Part shown: piece after piece, positions 16,445 to 25,019 of the stretch
How the letters are laid out: every line of letters starts with the position of its first letter
How positions within the stretch are numbered: the first letter of the stretch is position 1
DNA from: Amycolatopsis lurida
GTDB lineage: Bacteria; Actinomycetota; Actinomycetes; Mycobacteriales; Pseudonocardiaceae
Assembly (NCBI RefSeq): GCF_900105055.1
Contig: NZ_FNTA01000004.1
Span: 5,983,501-6,047,500 of the forward strand
DNA: 64,000 bases
Reading direction: 5' to 3'
The notes under the pieces: model-generated
What the model was told of the DNA's origin: nothing
What the model saw: the letters and a program-made list of their open reading frames with translations, nothing else
The model's database searches: none
Position numbers and translations under genes: made by a program

Positions 16445-18871
16445 ATGGGAACGAATTCCAAAACCAAGCACGTGGCCTACGCTGTCGGCCCTTCGGCTTC
16501 GGAGGACGCGTCGCTCGATGACGGTCCGAAGTGGACCGATGCTGAAATCGCCTTGTCAGTCGTCGAAGGTTTCGTGCTCGACGGAATCGATCCTGAGAAC
16601 CCCTTCGAGCCAACGACGCTCGACCTGCCCGATGACATCGAAGAACGGTACGCGATGTTCGTGGAGGCGGTCCACGAGGCGCAAGCGGAGATAGCGAAAC
16701 TCAGCGGCGATCCAACCGAGTTCGAGGACGCCCTGCACACCCAGTGCGAGCTGTTCCTGAACGATCTGACCCATGACGAGCTCAAGGAACTCGCCGCCGC
16801 ACACGGATTCAAGTACCCAGCGCTGGTGGGTTTGTCCGAAACCAACGGCAACCCCTTGGTGCACTGGCTCGATCCGTCCTATCCGGACGATGCGGTCACG
16901 AAACAGACGATCCAGAGCGTCGCGGTCAACAGGTTCGCGGCTTTGTGCTCGGGTGAAACCGTCAGCGGCAAGACCCTCGATCAGTGGCAGCAACTGGACA
17001 TGAGTCTGGTCTCGACACCGAACCACAGCGTGCCTCCGGGCTTCGTGTCCTGGACGCCGACCGCTGCCGAAGTTCAGGCAGCGCAGGAAAAGCTCAACTC
17101 CGCCATCGGCACCGTCGAGGCCGCCAAGACCAACGGCTCGTGGGCCGATCCCGACCTCGTCTCGAATCTGATCGCCGCGGAAAATCAGCTGGCCACGGCG
17201 CACAACCCAGCGCTCGAAGACTTGGCGACGATACGTTCAGCGGCGAAACATCAAGTCGACCAAGTGCTCGTCGACATCTCTCCACATGAAGTGTCCACGG
17301 CGGTACAAGCCGCGAAGGACCACGACCAGATCGCGCCATTCCAGGTCAAGGTGCTCAACGCCCACCAGGTTCTGAAGCTGCTACGCGCGTCTACGGAGAA
17401 ACAGGAACGGCTCGACCTCCAGCAACTCGCGGTCGAACGTGCGGCTGCGAAGTCGACGTTCGAAGCACATATCGCCGACCTGCAGAACATGCTCGGGCCG
17501 GGCGGCCTGCCCAGCCTCTCCGACCCGGGCGGCGCCGCGGCGATGACGAAATTCTTGGACCACGCGCATCAAGCAGGTCTCACCTACATGGACATGGGTG
17601 GTTGGAAGCCCGTTGACCCAACACTCGCGCATAACGAGACACTCCAAGTCGCACAAACCGAGATGGCGCCATGGGCTGACCAGCAAGAGCTGCAGGATCT
17701 GCGGACATTCGTCGTCTCCGCCGGCCTGCTCACGAGCGATCAAGCCGCGGCTGCGACGAAGTCGTTCTGCAAGAAGCTCCTCGTACATCAAACCTATGGC
17801 TCCAGCGCGTCGGTCGCGTCGCTGAAACACAGCCTGCAAGAGAAACTCGCACTCAAGAACAGCACGAAGTCGTTGCCGCCCAAGACAGGGAAGTCAACGA
17901 AGGCGCCGATCTTGGCGGCGCCGAGGAGTGCGTTCGGTCGCCAACACGCCGAGATGCTCTCAGCCCTGAAGCAGACCAAAGCAGCGCTCGCGGCCTTGCC
18001 GAAATCGGTCGATCCGTCCGCTGTCGCGGCTTGGGATTTCGGGGCGGGTAAGCCAGCACACCTCGGCGGGACACATCCGAAGACGCTGCACACCGGGCCA
18101 GACGGCAAACCCTGGCTCGCGAAAAGAGAAGCGACTCCACGGGGCGGCGCGGTCATCGCGGCCGAGGCCGCTACTTCGCGAGCGCTTCACCGTGCAGGTC
18201 TTCCCGTGGTCCCCGTATTTGCGACCAAGATCAACGGAAAGCCTGCTTCCGTGCAGCCGATGCTCGTCGGCGCAACCGAAATGTCCGACAACCCTTCCAC
18301 CTGGTCCCAAACCGACGTCGACGACATCGTCCGCTTACACGTCGCAAGCTGGGCTCTGGGAAACCACGATCCGCACTCCGGCAACGTCCTCCGGACCGGC
18401 GAGGGTGGTCTCGTCCCGATCGATCACGGACAGTCGTTCAAGTTCTACGGTCAGGACAAGCTGTCGATGTCGTTCAGGCCGAACAACACGACGGCCGTCT
18501 ATCACCGGGCTTACGACGCCTTCAAGGAGGGCAAGCTCGCCAAAGGGGTCCGAGTAAACCCTGCGGCCGCACACTCGGTGATCAAACACCTCGAGTCGGT
18601 CCCAGACGCGGAGTGGCGCGGACTGCTGAGATCGGCGGCGTACGCGGGGGCCGCGCAGAAGGAGATGAAGTGGGTTCCGGCGATACGTGCGAGGGCGGCC
18701 AAGCACCATGGCATCGCCGAAGCCTCGGTGACCACGAAACAGGTCGCTGAGGCGTTCCTCGACTACGCAGTCGAGCGCAAGAAGAGCCTGCGCAAGGACT
18801 TCGCCGAGTTCTTCGTCGGTGAGTTGAAGCTGGAGAACGCCGCGGCCCTTCAGCACGCGGGGAAGGCCTGA
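16445..18871 (+). CDS. large protein with C-terminal lipid-kinase/HipA-like domain; candidate transferred effector
   Basis: An 808-residue protein starting at ATG 16445. Residues 1-18 contain MGTNSKTxHxxYxxxPSA, shared with the next protein. The central 450 residues are helical, charged and rich in Ala, Gln and Lys. The C-terminal 260 residues have a kinase plan. An ATP-contact lysine is in PWLAKRE (Lys560), a hinge region is VPVFATKINGKPASVQPML, the catalytic loop is GNHDPHSGN (639-647) and the metal motif is IDHGQSF (Asp660). This matches phosphatidylinositol 3/4-kinase and HipA-type catalytic sites (NxDxHxxN ... DxG). It is translationally coupled to the ART-like gene and lies in the conjugation operon, so delivery with DNA is possible but unproven. 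Confidence 0.7.
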   Translation: MGTNSKTKHVAYAVGPSASEDASLDDGPKWTDAEIALSVVEGFVLDGIDPENPFEPTTLDLPDDIEERYAMFVEAVHEAQAEIAKLSGDPTEFEDALHTQCELFLNDLTHDELKELAAAHGFKYPALVGLSETNGNPLVHWLDPSYPDDAVTKQTIQSVAVNRFAALCSGETVSGKTLDQWQQLDMSLVSTPNHSVPPGFVSWTPTAAEVQAAQEKLNSAIGTVEAAKTNGSWADPDLVSNLIAAENQLATAHNPALEDLATIRSAAKHQVDQVLVDISPHEVSTAVQAAKDHDQIAPFQVKVLNAHQVLKLLRASTEKQERLDLQQLAVERAAAKSTFEAHIADLQNMLGPGGLPSLSDPGGAAAMTKFLDHAHQAGLTYMDMGGWKPVDPTLAHNETLQVAQTEMAPWADQQELQDLRTFVVSAGLLTSDQAAAATKSFCKKLLVHQTYGSSASVASLKHSLQEKLALKNSTKSLPPKTGKSTKAPILAAPRSAFGRQHAEMLSALKQTKAALAALPKSVDPSAVAAWDFGAGKPAHLGGTHPKTLHTGPDGKPWLAKREATPRGGAVIAAEAATSRALHRAGLPVVPVFATKINGKPASVQPMLVGATEMSDNPSTWSQTDVDDIVRLHVASWALGNHDPHSGNVLRTGEGGLVPIDHGQSFKFYGQDKLSMSFRPNNTTAVYHRAYDAFKEGKLAKGVRVNPAAAHSVIKHLESVPDAEWRGLLRSAAYAGAAQKEMKWVPAIRARAAKHHGIAEASVTTKQVAEAFLDYAVERKKSLRKDFAEFFVGELKLENAAALQHAGKA

Positions 18872-20862
18872 TGGGGACCAACTCCAAGACGGCTCACGCG
18901 AGCTACTCGATCACCCCCTCGGCCCCGGCAGCCGAGCCGGGGCCAGTCGAAGCTGCGCCGCCTAAGGAGGAACCAGCTGCTCTGCCTGACGAGGAGGTCT
19001 CCGTTGATGCGCAGGCAGCGGGCGAAATGGACAGCGCCAAGGAACCTGGCGCTCAGCCGCTGACGCCCATCCCAGATACGCCGGACGTCGGTAAACCGTT
19101 CGGTGAGCCGATTCTGGTGGGTGGGACCGATCTGCACGCATCGAGTGCCACGCTGGTGAGCTACGCCAGCGCCGAAGGCCCACGCACTGTTCTGCACGCA
19201 CTGGTCAGCGAGGAGGCAGAGGAGAAGCTGCTCGACGCCATCCACGTCACCAAGGAGTCGGCGCCTGTCCAGGTTGAGCAGGTCGTCCACGGCCGGCTTC
19301 CCGTCGACGAACAGCACGAACTCGCGGACAAGATCATCGCTGCTGCGAAGAGCGTGAACCACCACCTCAAAGCGGGAGATCTCTCCGTCGGGAGCCTTCC
19401 GTCGACAACCGAGCAGAAGATCAGTGACGGGAAGGCGGCGATGTCTGCCGCAGCCGATGATGTCGGTGACAGTCCGGGACCGGCGGACTCGGCGATGCTC
19501 GCGCACTACGCGGCGAAGCTGACCGACGTCGAGGCAGCGGCCGCCGCCGCGAAGAACGTCGGACACGTCAACCCATACCTGCACCAAGGCGTCGCGACCG
19601 TCACCGTGACGATGCCCGTGCTCGCGAGCGACACTGGCGACCACCGAGTCGCCGGCCTCCTGCGAGACGCGACCCGGATCAAGCCGACCCTGGACTCCGA
19701 GACCGGCCAGGCCAGCTGGAACGGCAAGGCACGGTGGGAGAAGGTCGAAGGCAAGGAGTACATGATCAACCTCGGCGATGGTTTCCAGGCCGTTTACCGG
19801 CCCTACAGCGTCAACTCACCGAAGACGACGGAGTTCTCTTTGCGCGGCAGGCTCGAAATCATCGCGCCCGCAGGTGAGGGGCATGGCCCGGACGTGGTCA
19901 AACGCCTCGGGCAGCTCAACCTGGCAAACCGCCCCATGACCCACGCCGAAGGTGAGTACGGCTACCTCGCCGCGAACGTCAAGGCACAGAACCTGGGAGG
20001 CAAGACCGAGGTGCAGGCGGCCATCGCGACCGGCGATCAGCTCGAGGAGATGACGCGTCAGGAACTCTTCCATGAGCGTGCACACCTCGCTGTCGGCCTG
20101 GACGACGCTCAGCTCGCCCGGTTCGCCAAAGACATCCAGCTGGACGCGCACACGCAGGCATTGCCGGCGAAGGTGAAGGTTCTGCGCGAAGCCGTAGCGA
20201 AAGTGACTGGGCACCAGACCGGCGACGCACTTGCTGCCACGGCGGGCTACGACCCTGCTCCCCGGCGGTCTGGCGGCTGGCTCACGTGGAACCGGTTCGA
20301 TGTCGGCAACTCGATGGCGAAGCTGACGGCCGCGTTCGAGGGGAAGGCCCTGGTCCACGCCACGTCGTCGACGGGGCTGAAAGCGATGCTGGCGAACGGT
20401 GTGCTCGCCTCGACCGAGCGCCGGACGTTGATGGGAGTAAGCCGCGGCGTCGGCATGAGCGAAGACCAGGACAAACTCACTGGGGGAGCGAGTTCCGTCT
20501 TTCTGCGCGTGCTGGGCAAGCCACCGTCACATGATGGCCCGAAGCTGGTGTGGGACCAGCCTGAGCGGCTGATGCACCGCGCGGACTACTACGGCGCGAA
20601 CGCGGACACCTACGGAGCCGTCAATCCCTCCAAGACCGGCCAGTACGCGTCGTCCACGCGAGATCCGTTCAAGATCGCTCACTTCACAAGTCCCGCCAAC
20701 GAGGTCATGTTCGGAGACGGGATCGACCTGCTGGGCGGCGAAGGACCGTCAAGAATCCTCTGCGACAGCAAGACGCAGCGCGACGAGATCCACGCCATGT
20801 TCACGGCCAAAGGCATCACGCATATCGCCGGCAAGCCGATCGACGACGTTCTGAAGGCATGA
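18871..20862 (+). CDS. large protein with putative C-terminal ADP-ribosyltransferase domain; candidate transferred effector
   Basis: A 663-residue protein whose ATG shares one base with the previous stop. The N-terminus repeats MGTNSKTxHxxYxxxPSA, followed by an acidic Pro/Ala linker and a long helical part. A folded region at about 260-400 contains EYMINLGDGFQAVYRPY. The last 175 residues resemble an ART fold of the H-Y-E type. VHATSSTGLKAMLANGVLAS carries His496, ADYYGANADTYG carries Tyr573/574, and PANEVMFGDGIDLL carries Glu611, with a final strand-helix (DSKTQRDEIHAMFTAKGI). The order and spacing are what is expected for NAD-binding toxins. The call rests on pattern only; structure prediction would settle it. 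Confidence 0.6.
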   Translation: MGTNSKTAHASYSITPSAPAAEPGPVEAAPPKEEPAALPDEEVSVDAQAAGEMDSAKEPGAQPLTPIPDTPDVGKPFGEPILVGGTDLHASSATLVSYASAEGPRTVLHALVSEEAEEKLLDAIHVTKESAPVQVEQVVHGRLPVDEQHELADKIIAAAKSVNHHLKAGDLSVGSLPSTTEQKISDGKAAMSAAADDVGDSPGPADSAMLAHYAAKLTDVEAAAAAAKNVGHVNPYLHQGVATVTVTMPVLASDTGDHRVAGLLRDATRIKPTLDSETGQASWNGKARWEKVEGKEYMINLGDGFQAVYRPYSVNSPKTTEFSLRGRLEIIAPAGEGHGPDVVKRLGQLNLANRPMTHAEGEYGYLAANVKAQNLGGKTEVQAAIATGDQLEEMTRQELFHERAHLAVGLDDAQLARFAKDIQLDAHTQALPAKVKVLREAVAKVTGHQTGDALAATAGYDPAPRRSGGWLTWNRFDVGNSMAKLTAAFEGKALVHATSSTGLKAMLANGVLASTERRTLMGVSRGVGMSEDQDKLTGGASSVFLRVLGKPPSHDGPKLVWDQPERLMHRADYYGANADTYGAVNPSKTGQYASSTRDPFKIAHFTSPANEVMFGDGIDLLGGEGPSRILCDSKTQRDEIHAMFTAKGITHIAGKPIDDVLKA

Positions 20863-20876
20863 AGGAGAGATGACCC

Positions 20877-21320
20877 GTGAATCGTGAGATCGACCTCGAC
20901 GAGGCCGAGCACATCCTTGAGGACCTGGTCACCGGCCGCGCGCAGAAGCGGGCTAACGACCTGCTGCCTGGCGCCGAACTCGTCATCGACGGCGGCCAAC
21001 GCGTCGCACTGGCCAGGCACGTCCGCCGGGACACGGATGAACCCGCTCTCTTTTGGATCCGGCCGTTGAGCGCGGCCTTCCAAGACCCGGGAACGCGGCT
21101 GCCCGTCTTCGATCCAGCGATCGTCCGGCGTCGGGCGCTCCACGTGGCCGCGGCCCGGCGCGATGGCCAGCGCCTCCACCTCGAACTCATCGGCGGCTCG
21201 ACCGCGACTGTGCAACCGGCGCGGTCCGGCCGGCTTCTGGTCCTGCAGGATTTCGACACCTGGACGACCACGATCGCGGACGACGAGCGCGAGGGGCTCG
21301 AAGCGCTCGAACACGACTGA
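20877..21320 (+). CDS. hypothetical protein after the effector pair, possible immunity or chaperone
   Basis: A 147-residue soluble acidic protein. GTG 20877 is preferred because AAGGAG (20862-20867) is 9 bases upstream; ATG 20870 opens only a five-codon frame. The sequence looks like an alpha/beta fold (LVIDGGQRVALARHVRR, LHLELIGGSTATVQPARSGR), with no membrane segment and no recognised family. Its place directly behind two putative toxic enzymes is where an immunity protein or secretion chaperone would sit. That is a hypothesis from position alone. Confidence 0.55.
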   Translation: MNREIDLDEAEHILEDLVTGRAQKRANDLLPGAELVIDGGQRVALARHVRRDTDEPALFWIRPLSAAFQDPGTRLPVFDPAIVRRRALHVAAARRDGQRLHLELIGGSTATVQPARSGRLLVLQDFDTWTTTIADDEREGLEALEHD

Positions 21321-21364
21321 GCTTCAGCGCATCAAGGCGTTCATCACCAGGGCTTGTCTCGGGT

Positions 21365-21706
21365 ATGAGTACGACTTCAGAGCCTCGGCTGAGCGACGTC
21401 GAATGGGTCGCCGAGCACCACGAGGCGCGCGGTCAGCTGCTTGTCCGTGGTTCGTCGCTCGGCGAGATCATCACGAAGGCGACAGGGGCGCTCGCCGGTC
21501 ACTTCCCGCCCGTGGGGCAAGCAGGATTGCGTGTGCGGCCCGGCTGGTGGTGCGTGACCACCTGCGAGTGCCGCCGTGGGCTCGCGGCATCGAATCATCC
21601 AGGGTGGCACTACCGCCGGGCACGGTCGAACGAAGCCGGTTCTTGGTACGGCGCCGAGATCCGGTTCGGCCTACGGGACAAGACGTCACACGGTCGAGCG
21701 ACGTGA
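21365..21706 (+). CDS. hypothetical protein upstream of prepilin peptidase
   Basis: A 113-residue protein from ATG 21365. It contains GQLLVRGSSLGEIITKATGA and a Trp/Cys-rich segment, RPGWWCVTTCECRRGLAAS. It is probably soluble. Its stop overlaps the GTG start of the prepilin peptidase gene, so expression is likely coupled. No family was recognised. Confidence 0.5.
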   Translation: MSTTSEPRLSDVEWVAEHHEARGQLLVRGSSLGEIITKATGALAGHFPPVGQAGLRVRPGWWCVTTCECRRGLAASNHPGWHYRRARSNEAGSWYGAEIRFGLRDKTSHGRAT

Positions 21707-22416
21707 AGGCCGATACGGCCGACCAGCCTTCGAGCTCGTGTGACGATGACCGGATGGACCACCTGAGGGCGCCGGCCTCGATGAGCATCGACCTGCACAT
21801 CGTTGTCGGGTTCGTCCTCGGCGGCGGGTTGGCTGCGGTGTCTGCGCTGCTGTTCCGCGCCACTCTCAAGGCAGCGCCGAAGCGTCCGCACTACATTGCG
21901 ATCGTGGTCGCAGCCGCTCTCGTCGGGGCGGCCGCCGCGGTGTGGCCGCCCAGCTTGATCGCCGCAGGTGCCCTCCTCGCGATGCTCGGCGTGCCGGCCG
22001 CCGCCGTCGACGTCGTCGAACACCGGGTACCGGACCGGCTCACCGCGCCCCTGGCCCTAGGGATGGCCATCACGCTGGCCACCACGGCACTGATCACGGA
22101 TTCGGCGCCGTCGTTGACCATGGCGGTCGTCGGCGCCGTGGTTTGGGGCGGCGTGCTGCTGGTGTCGTTCCTCCTCACCGGCGATCCAGGACCCGGCGAT
22201 GTCAAGTTGGCACCCAGCCTGGGGATGCTGCTTGGCTGGCTGGGGTGGAAGTGGCTCCTGACCGGGATCGTCGGCTCCTACCTGCTGGCCGCCCTGGTCG
22301 CCGGGCTCGGCCTACTTGTAAAGCGTTGGAGCCTTCGTGACGGTCGTGTGCCGCTCGCGTCGCCGATGCTGGCCGCCACGATGCTGAGCGTGACGGTGGC
22401 CGCGCTGAGCGGCTGA
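21703..22416 (+). CDS. A24-family prepilin peptidase (TadV/CpaA-like)
   Basis: A 237-residue polytopic membrane aspartyl peptidase that cleaves the leader of Flp/Tad-type prepilins at the inner face of the membrane. About six or seven hydrophobic helices are visible. The two catalytic aspartates fit the family: the first in AAAVDVVEHRVPDRL and the second in the GxGD motif of DPGPGDVKLA. GTG 21703 overlaps the previous stop; ATG 21754 or 21781 would give shorter forms. It lies 21 kb from the Tad operon (42.9-53.9 kb), which has no such gene, so it is the likely processing enzyme for that operon's pilins. Confidence 0.85.
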   Translation: MKADTADQPSSSCDDDRMDHLRAPASMSIDLHIVVGFVLGGGLAAVSALLFRATLKAAPKRPHYIAIVVAAALVGAAAAVWPPSLIAAGALLAMLGVPAAAVDVVEHRVPDRLTAPLALGMAITLATTALITDSAPSLTMAVVGAVVWGGVLLVSFLLTGDPGPGDVKLAPSLGMLLGWLGWKWLLTGIVGSYLLAALVAGLGLLVKRWSLRDGRVPLASPMLAATMLSVTVAALSG

Positions 22417-22495
22417 ACGAACGTCCGCGTGAATCGAACGCACGGTCGGAACGCCATGTTCTGAGGGCTCAAGACACCAGCAAAGGAGCCCACCG

Positions 22496-22738
22496 ATGTA
22501 CGAACCTCCGTGGTACGACCAGGATCTCGAACAAGCCGCATCGAACGCGGCCCAGCGGTTCGACCTCGATGACGACCGGGCTCGTGGGCTGGTCGAGATG
22601 GTCGTCGATGCACTGGAGGAAGGTGGCGACGCCGTCGGCGACGCGGCCTGGGACGTGGAGAACGAACATCCAGGCGTCCCAGGTGAGGACTTCGTTGAGG
22701 ACGTCGCCGCAGACCTCGGTTACGAAGACCTGCTATGA
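22496..22738 (+). CDS. small acidic hypothetical protein
   Basis: An 80-residue, strongly acidic protein (for example DDDRARGLVEMVVDALEEGG and GEDFVEDVAADLGYEDLL). AAAGGAG lies about 8 bases before ATG 22496. It is predicted helical and soluble, with no family recognised. Its size and charge would suit an antirestriction-like or DNA-mimic protein, but no such motif was identified. It converges with the next gene. Confidence 0.55.
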   Translation: MYEPPWYDQDLEQAASNAAQRFDLDDDRARGLVEMVVDALEEGGDAVGDAAWDVENEHPGVPGEDFVEDVAADLGYEDLL

Positions 22739-22748
22739 GCTGATCGGT

Positions 22749-23156
22749 TCAGTATTCGGCGTCAGCCGCGCCCGGCTTCGTGAGCCATCGTTCCCGACCG
22801 TCGCGCGGCTGTCCGCCGATGAACCCGTCCCAGCAAACGACCTCGTGGGCCACGTCCGTTCCGAGAAGCCGCGGGTCCAAAGTGGACGAGGCACGGTTGT
22901 ATGTCAGCACGAGATTGCTGCCCTGCGTGATGGCCTCTGCCATCTGGAGGTGAAAGCGCGCCCACTCCAGATAGGTCCTGTACGACCGCTCCAGCTTTTT
23001 GGCCAGGCGACGGTGGAAGCCGTTCCGTTTCCCCGGGACGTCTGCGATCTCGTCGTAAAGCTCTTTGGCACGAGCGAAGAAGTTCTCGGCCGCGAGACAG
23101 TGATGGGCCGCCGACATGACGTCCTCGGTCGGATTCGTTCGTTTGACTGCGATCAT
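22749..23156 (-). CDS. hypothetical helical protein
   Basis: A 135-residue protein on the minus strand, 18 bp downstream of the larger minus-strand gene and probably co-transcribed with it. It is mostly helical (HHCLAAENFFARAKELYDEI, then RRLAKKLERSYRTYLEWARF), with a weak C-terminal alpha/beta part. No catalytic motif or membrane segment was seen. Codon use is normal for the region. Confidence 0.6.
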   Translation of the reverse strand: MIAVKRTNPTEDVMSAAHHCLAAENFFARAKELYDEIADVPGKRNGFHRRLAKKLERSYRTYLEWARFHLQMAEAITQGSNLVLTYNRASSTLDPRLLGTDVAHEVVCWDGFIGGQPRDGRERWLTKPGAADAEY

Positions 23157-23174
23157 TTGATTTCCTGCCTTGCG

Positions 23175-24218
23175 TCAGCCGTGCCCAGGTGGGGGAGCGT
23201 CGATCAGATTGACCTTCTTGCCGATCCGGACCGGTGCGTCAGCCGGGCCGCGCCAGTGGCCAGACACGACTTTCCAGCGTCGAAGTGAGTGGTTGGGTCC
23301 GTACGCCTGCCTTCGAAGGAACGGTGCGACGGGGAAGCGCACACCGACGGTGCGTCCGGTCGGCTCGAGGGCCCGCACCGGTCGAGGAGGTGCCTTCCGG
23401 CTGACCGAGAGCACTCGTACCGGGTCCGTGGAATGACCGGCTCGCGCGGACCGCTTCCGCAACGTCTTCGGAAGATGCTCGTCGGCTACCTCCGTGAAGC
23501 CGTTCGGCTGGCAGAAGATCCAACCGGCGTGGACTACGCGCAGCCAGTCGATCGTCGTCTTGGCTGCGGAGACCTTGGTGGGGTCGAGAGCCTGTCCGCC
23601 GGGCTCGTCGGGGACGACGGCTTGGGTGGCTCCCCAGGGCATGTAGATCTCGTTGTCCCACGTGAGCTCGGCATTTTGCGCGTGTGCGAGCCTGGTCGCT
23701 TCGGCCGTTGGGAAGCCCACCGCGCGGAACTTGGCGGTCACCGCCGCGAAGTCGGTGGCACTCCAGAAGGTCAACCAGATTCCCCCGTCGGGATGGCTGA
23801 TGAGGGTGGTCTCTCCCCAGGAGACGGCAACGATGGCGACTTCCTTGCCGTCTTCTCTGGCGTAGATCGCCAGCGGTTCGGCGAAGAGCATGAAGCCGGT
23901 CAGCGCGGGTAAGTCCTGAGGCTCGATGTCCCAGCGGTCCCGAAGATTCCGGGCTGCGTGGTGAACCAGGGGCGTGATGTCGCTGGTGACGTAGAACAGC
24001 CGCGCTTGATGGAGCCGCCGGTACTCGTCCGCCAGCATCAGTTCGGCGCCGACGTCCGGATCACCGATCGGGCGAAGCGTTCCTCGGCCTTCGCGCACCA
24101 TCGCCGAGGTGAACAGGTGAGCGACGGAGGTCGTGAGATATCCGGCCAGGTGCTCGCGTAGGGCGGGAAGCTCACGTGGCTCGGGCGGGGACCAGGCCGC
24201 TTCAGCGCGCTCGGCCAT
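23175..24218 (-). CDS. hypothetical protein, conserved-looking
   Basis: A 347-residue soluble protein. ATG at 24218 (complement) is preferred over upstream starts because GAGGGA lies about 7 bases before it and the upstream residues overlap the promoter repeats. It has an N-terminal helical part (LREHLAGYLTTSVAHLFTSA), a central beta-rich region (EVAIVAVSWGETTLISHPDG, GIWLTFWSATDFAAVTAKF) and a basic tail (RIGKKVNLIDAPPPGHG). No family was recognised. It is divergent from the HTH gene at 24.4 kb, and two near-identical repeats lie between them, so that HTH protein may regulate it. Confidence 0.65.
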   Translation of the reverse strand: MAERAEAAWSPPEPRELPALREHLAGYLTTSVAHLFTSAMVREGRGTLRPIGDPDVGAELMLADEYRRLHQARLFYVTSDITPLVHHAARNLRDRWDIEPQDLPALTGFMLFAEPLAIYAREDGKEVAIVAVSWGETTLISHPDGGIWLTFWSATDFAAVTAKFRAVGFPTAEATRLAHAQNAELTWDNEIYMPWGATQAVVPDEPGGQALDPTKVSAAKTTIDWLRVVHAGWIFCQPNGFTEVADEHLPKTLRKRSARAGHSTDPVRVLSVSRKAPPRPVRALEPTGRTVGVRFPVAPFLRRQAYGPNHSLRRWKVVSGHWRGPADAPVRIGKKVNLIDAPPPGHG

Positions 24219-24302
24219 GGCGACGTCCCTCGAACCGCTTCCGCACAGCCAGCGACCTGGTGTTTGAGTGCTGCATGGTGCCTCCCCGGTGAAACCTTCA
24301 GT

Positions 24303-24358
24303 ACTAAGTGAACAAGGTTCAGGGTAAGCAAACTTTGCACACTTAGTCAACAAGGTTC
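24303..24358. promoter_or_regulatory. pair of 18-bp direct repeats, probable operator
   Basis: ACTAAGTGAACAAGGTTC (24303-24320) and ACTTAGTCAACAAGGTTC (24341-24358) agree at 16 of 18 positions and start 38 bp apart. They lie in the divergent promoter region between the hypothetical gene ending at 24218 and the HTH gene at 24.43 kb. This is the expected place for the binding sites of that HTH protein. Confidence 0.6.
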
Positions 24359-24428
24359 GAGCGGGTCGGACATGCCGTGTTGCCGCTGGTGCAAGTCGGA
24401 CGTGCAGGTACCTGTTAACTTCAGTCTG

Positions 24429-24713
24429 GTGAGCGGCGAAAACCATCGGGTGGAAGATGGCCATTCGGCCGGCGAAGGACTGACCCTTCGGTACGTCGGC
24501 ATGGTCGAGATCGGGGAGTGGTTCGAGGTCTCGCATCGGACGGTCGCCCTGTGGCGGCGCCGCTACGCCGCGGATCACCCGTTTCCGGAGCCGGACGTTG
24601 TCATCGGTCGGACGCCTGGTTGGTCACCTGCGCGCGAAGCGGAGATTCGGGCGTGGGAGCGAGCGCGCCCTGGTCAAGGCGCCGGCGGCGGCCGCCCGCG
24701 CAAGGCGACCTAG
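24429..24713 (+). CDS. small helix-turn-helix DNA-binding protein
   Basis: A protein of about 94 residues with a MerR/excisionase-like winged HTH: VGMVEIGEWFEVSHRTVALW, then RRRYAADHPFPEPDVVIGRTPGW. A basic, Gly-rich tail ends in GGGRPRKAT. The start is uncertain: GTG 24429 is given because a TAACTT box lies 8-13 bases before it, which would suit a leaderless transcript. ATG 24372 and ATG 24501 are alternatives. Such small proteins control excision or transfer genes in actinobacterial elements. The repeats upstream are probable targets, which is inference. Confidence 0.65.
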   Translation: MSGENHRVEDGHSAGEGLTLRYVGMVEIGEWFEVSHRTVALWRRRYAADHPFPEPDVVIGRTPGWSPAREAEIRAWERARPGQGAGGGRPRKAT

Positions 24714-25019
24714 TCGACTTTGTTCCGTGCGGCTCGTCCGTAGCCTCGGATGGTGCGGTCCGGCGCATCGGTAATCTGCTGTGTTGTCAAGATCGTCTTA
24801 GGGGCTACTGAAGCGTAATGTCGCGTCTGTCGCGAAGCAGGGCCCTGCCAACGTCACGAAAAGGGCAATTCCGGTCTCCAGGGCCGTTGAGCGTATCAAT
24901 GGCAGGCCAGCTCGGCGGGGTCATCCTGCCATTTCACTGCGCACGCCGGGCGATCCGTGCATCTGCCCGAGTATATGCTTGCCGAACAGTACGGCGCACA
25001 CGTATATCGGGGGAGATGA
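24714..25019 (+). other. intergenic region before the unknown three-gene operon
   Basis: About 300 bp without a convincing gene, lower in GC than the flanks. It should hold the promoter of the following genes; GGGGGAG just before ATG 25020 is a clear ribosome site. I could not pick out a reliable promoter pair or a terminator hairpin. Confidence 0.4.

Noticed and set aside
23175..24578. longer 467-residue form of the minus-strand hypothetical protein
   Set aside because: The extra 120 N-terminal residues cover the divergent promoter repeats and are of poor protein quality. The internal ATG at 24218 has a ribosome site.
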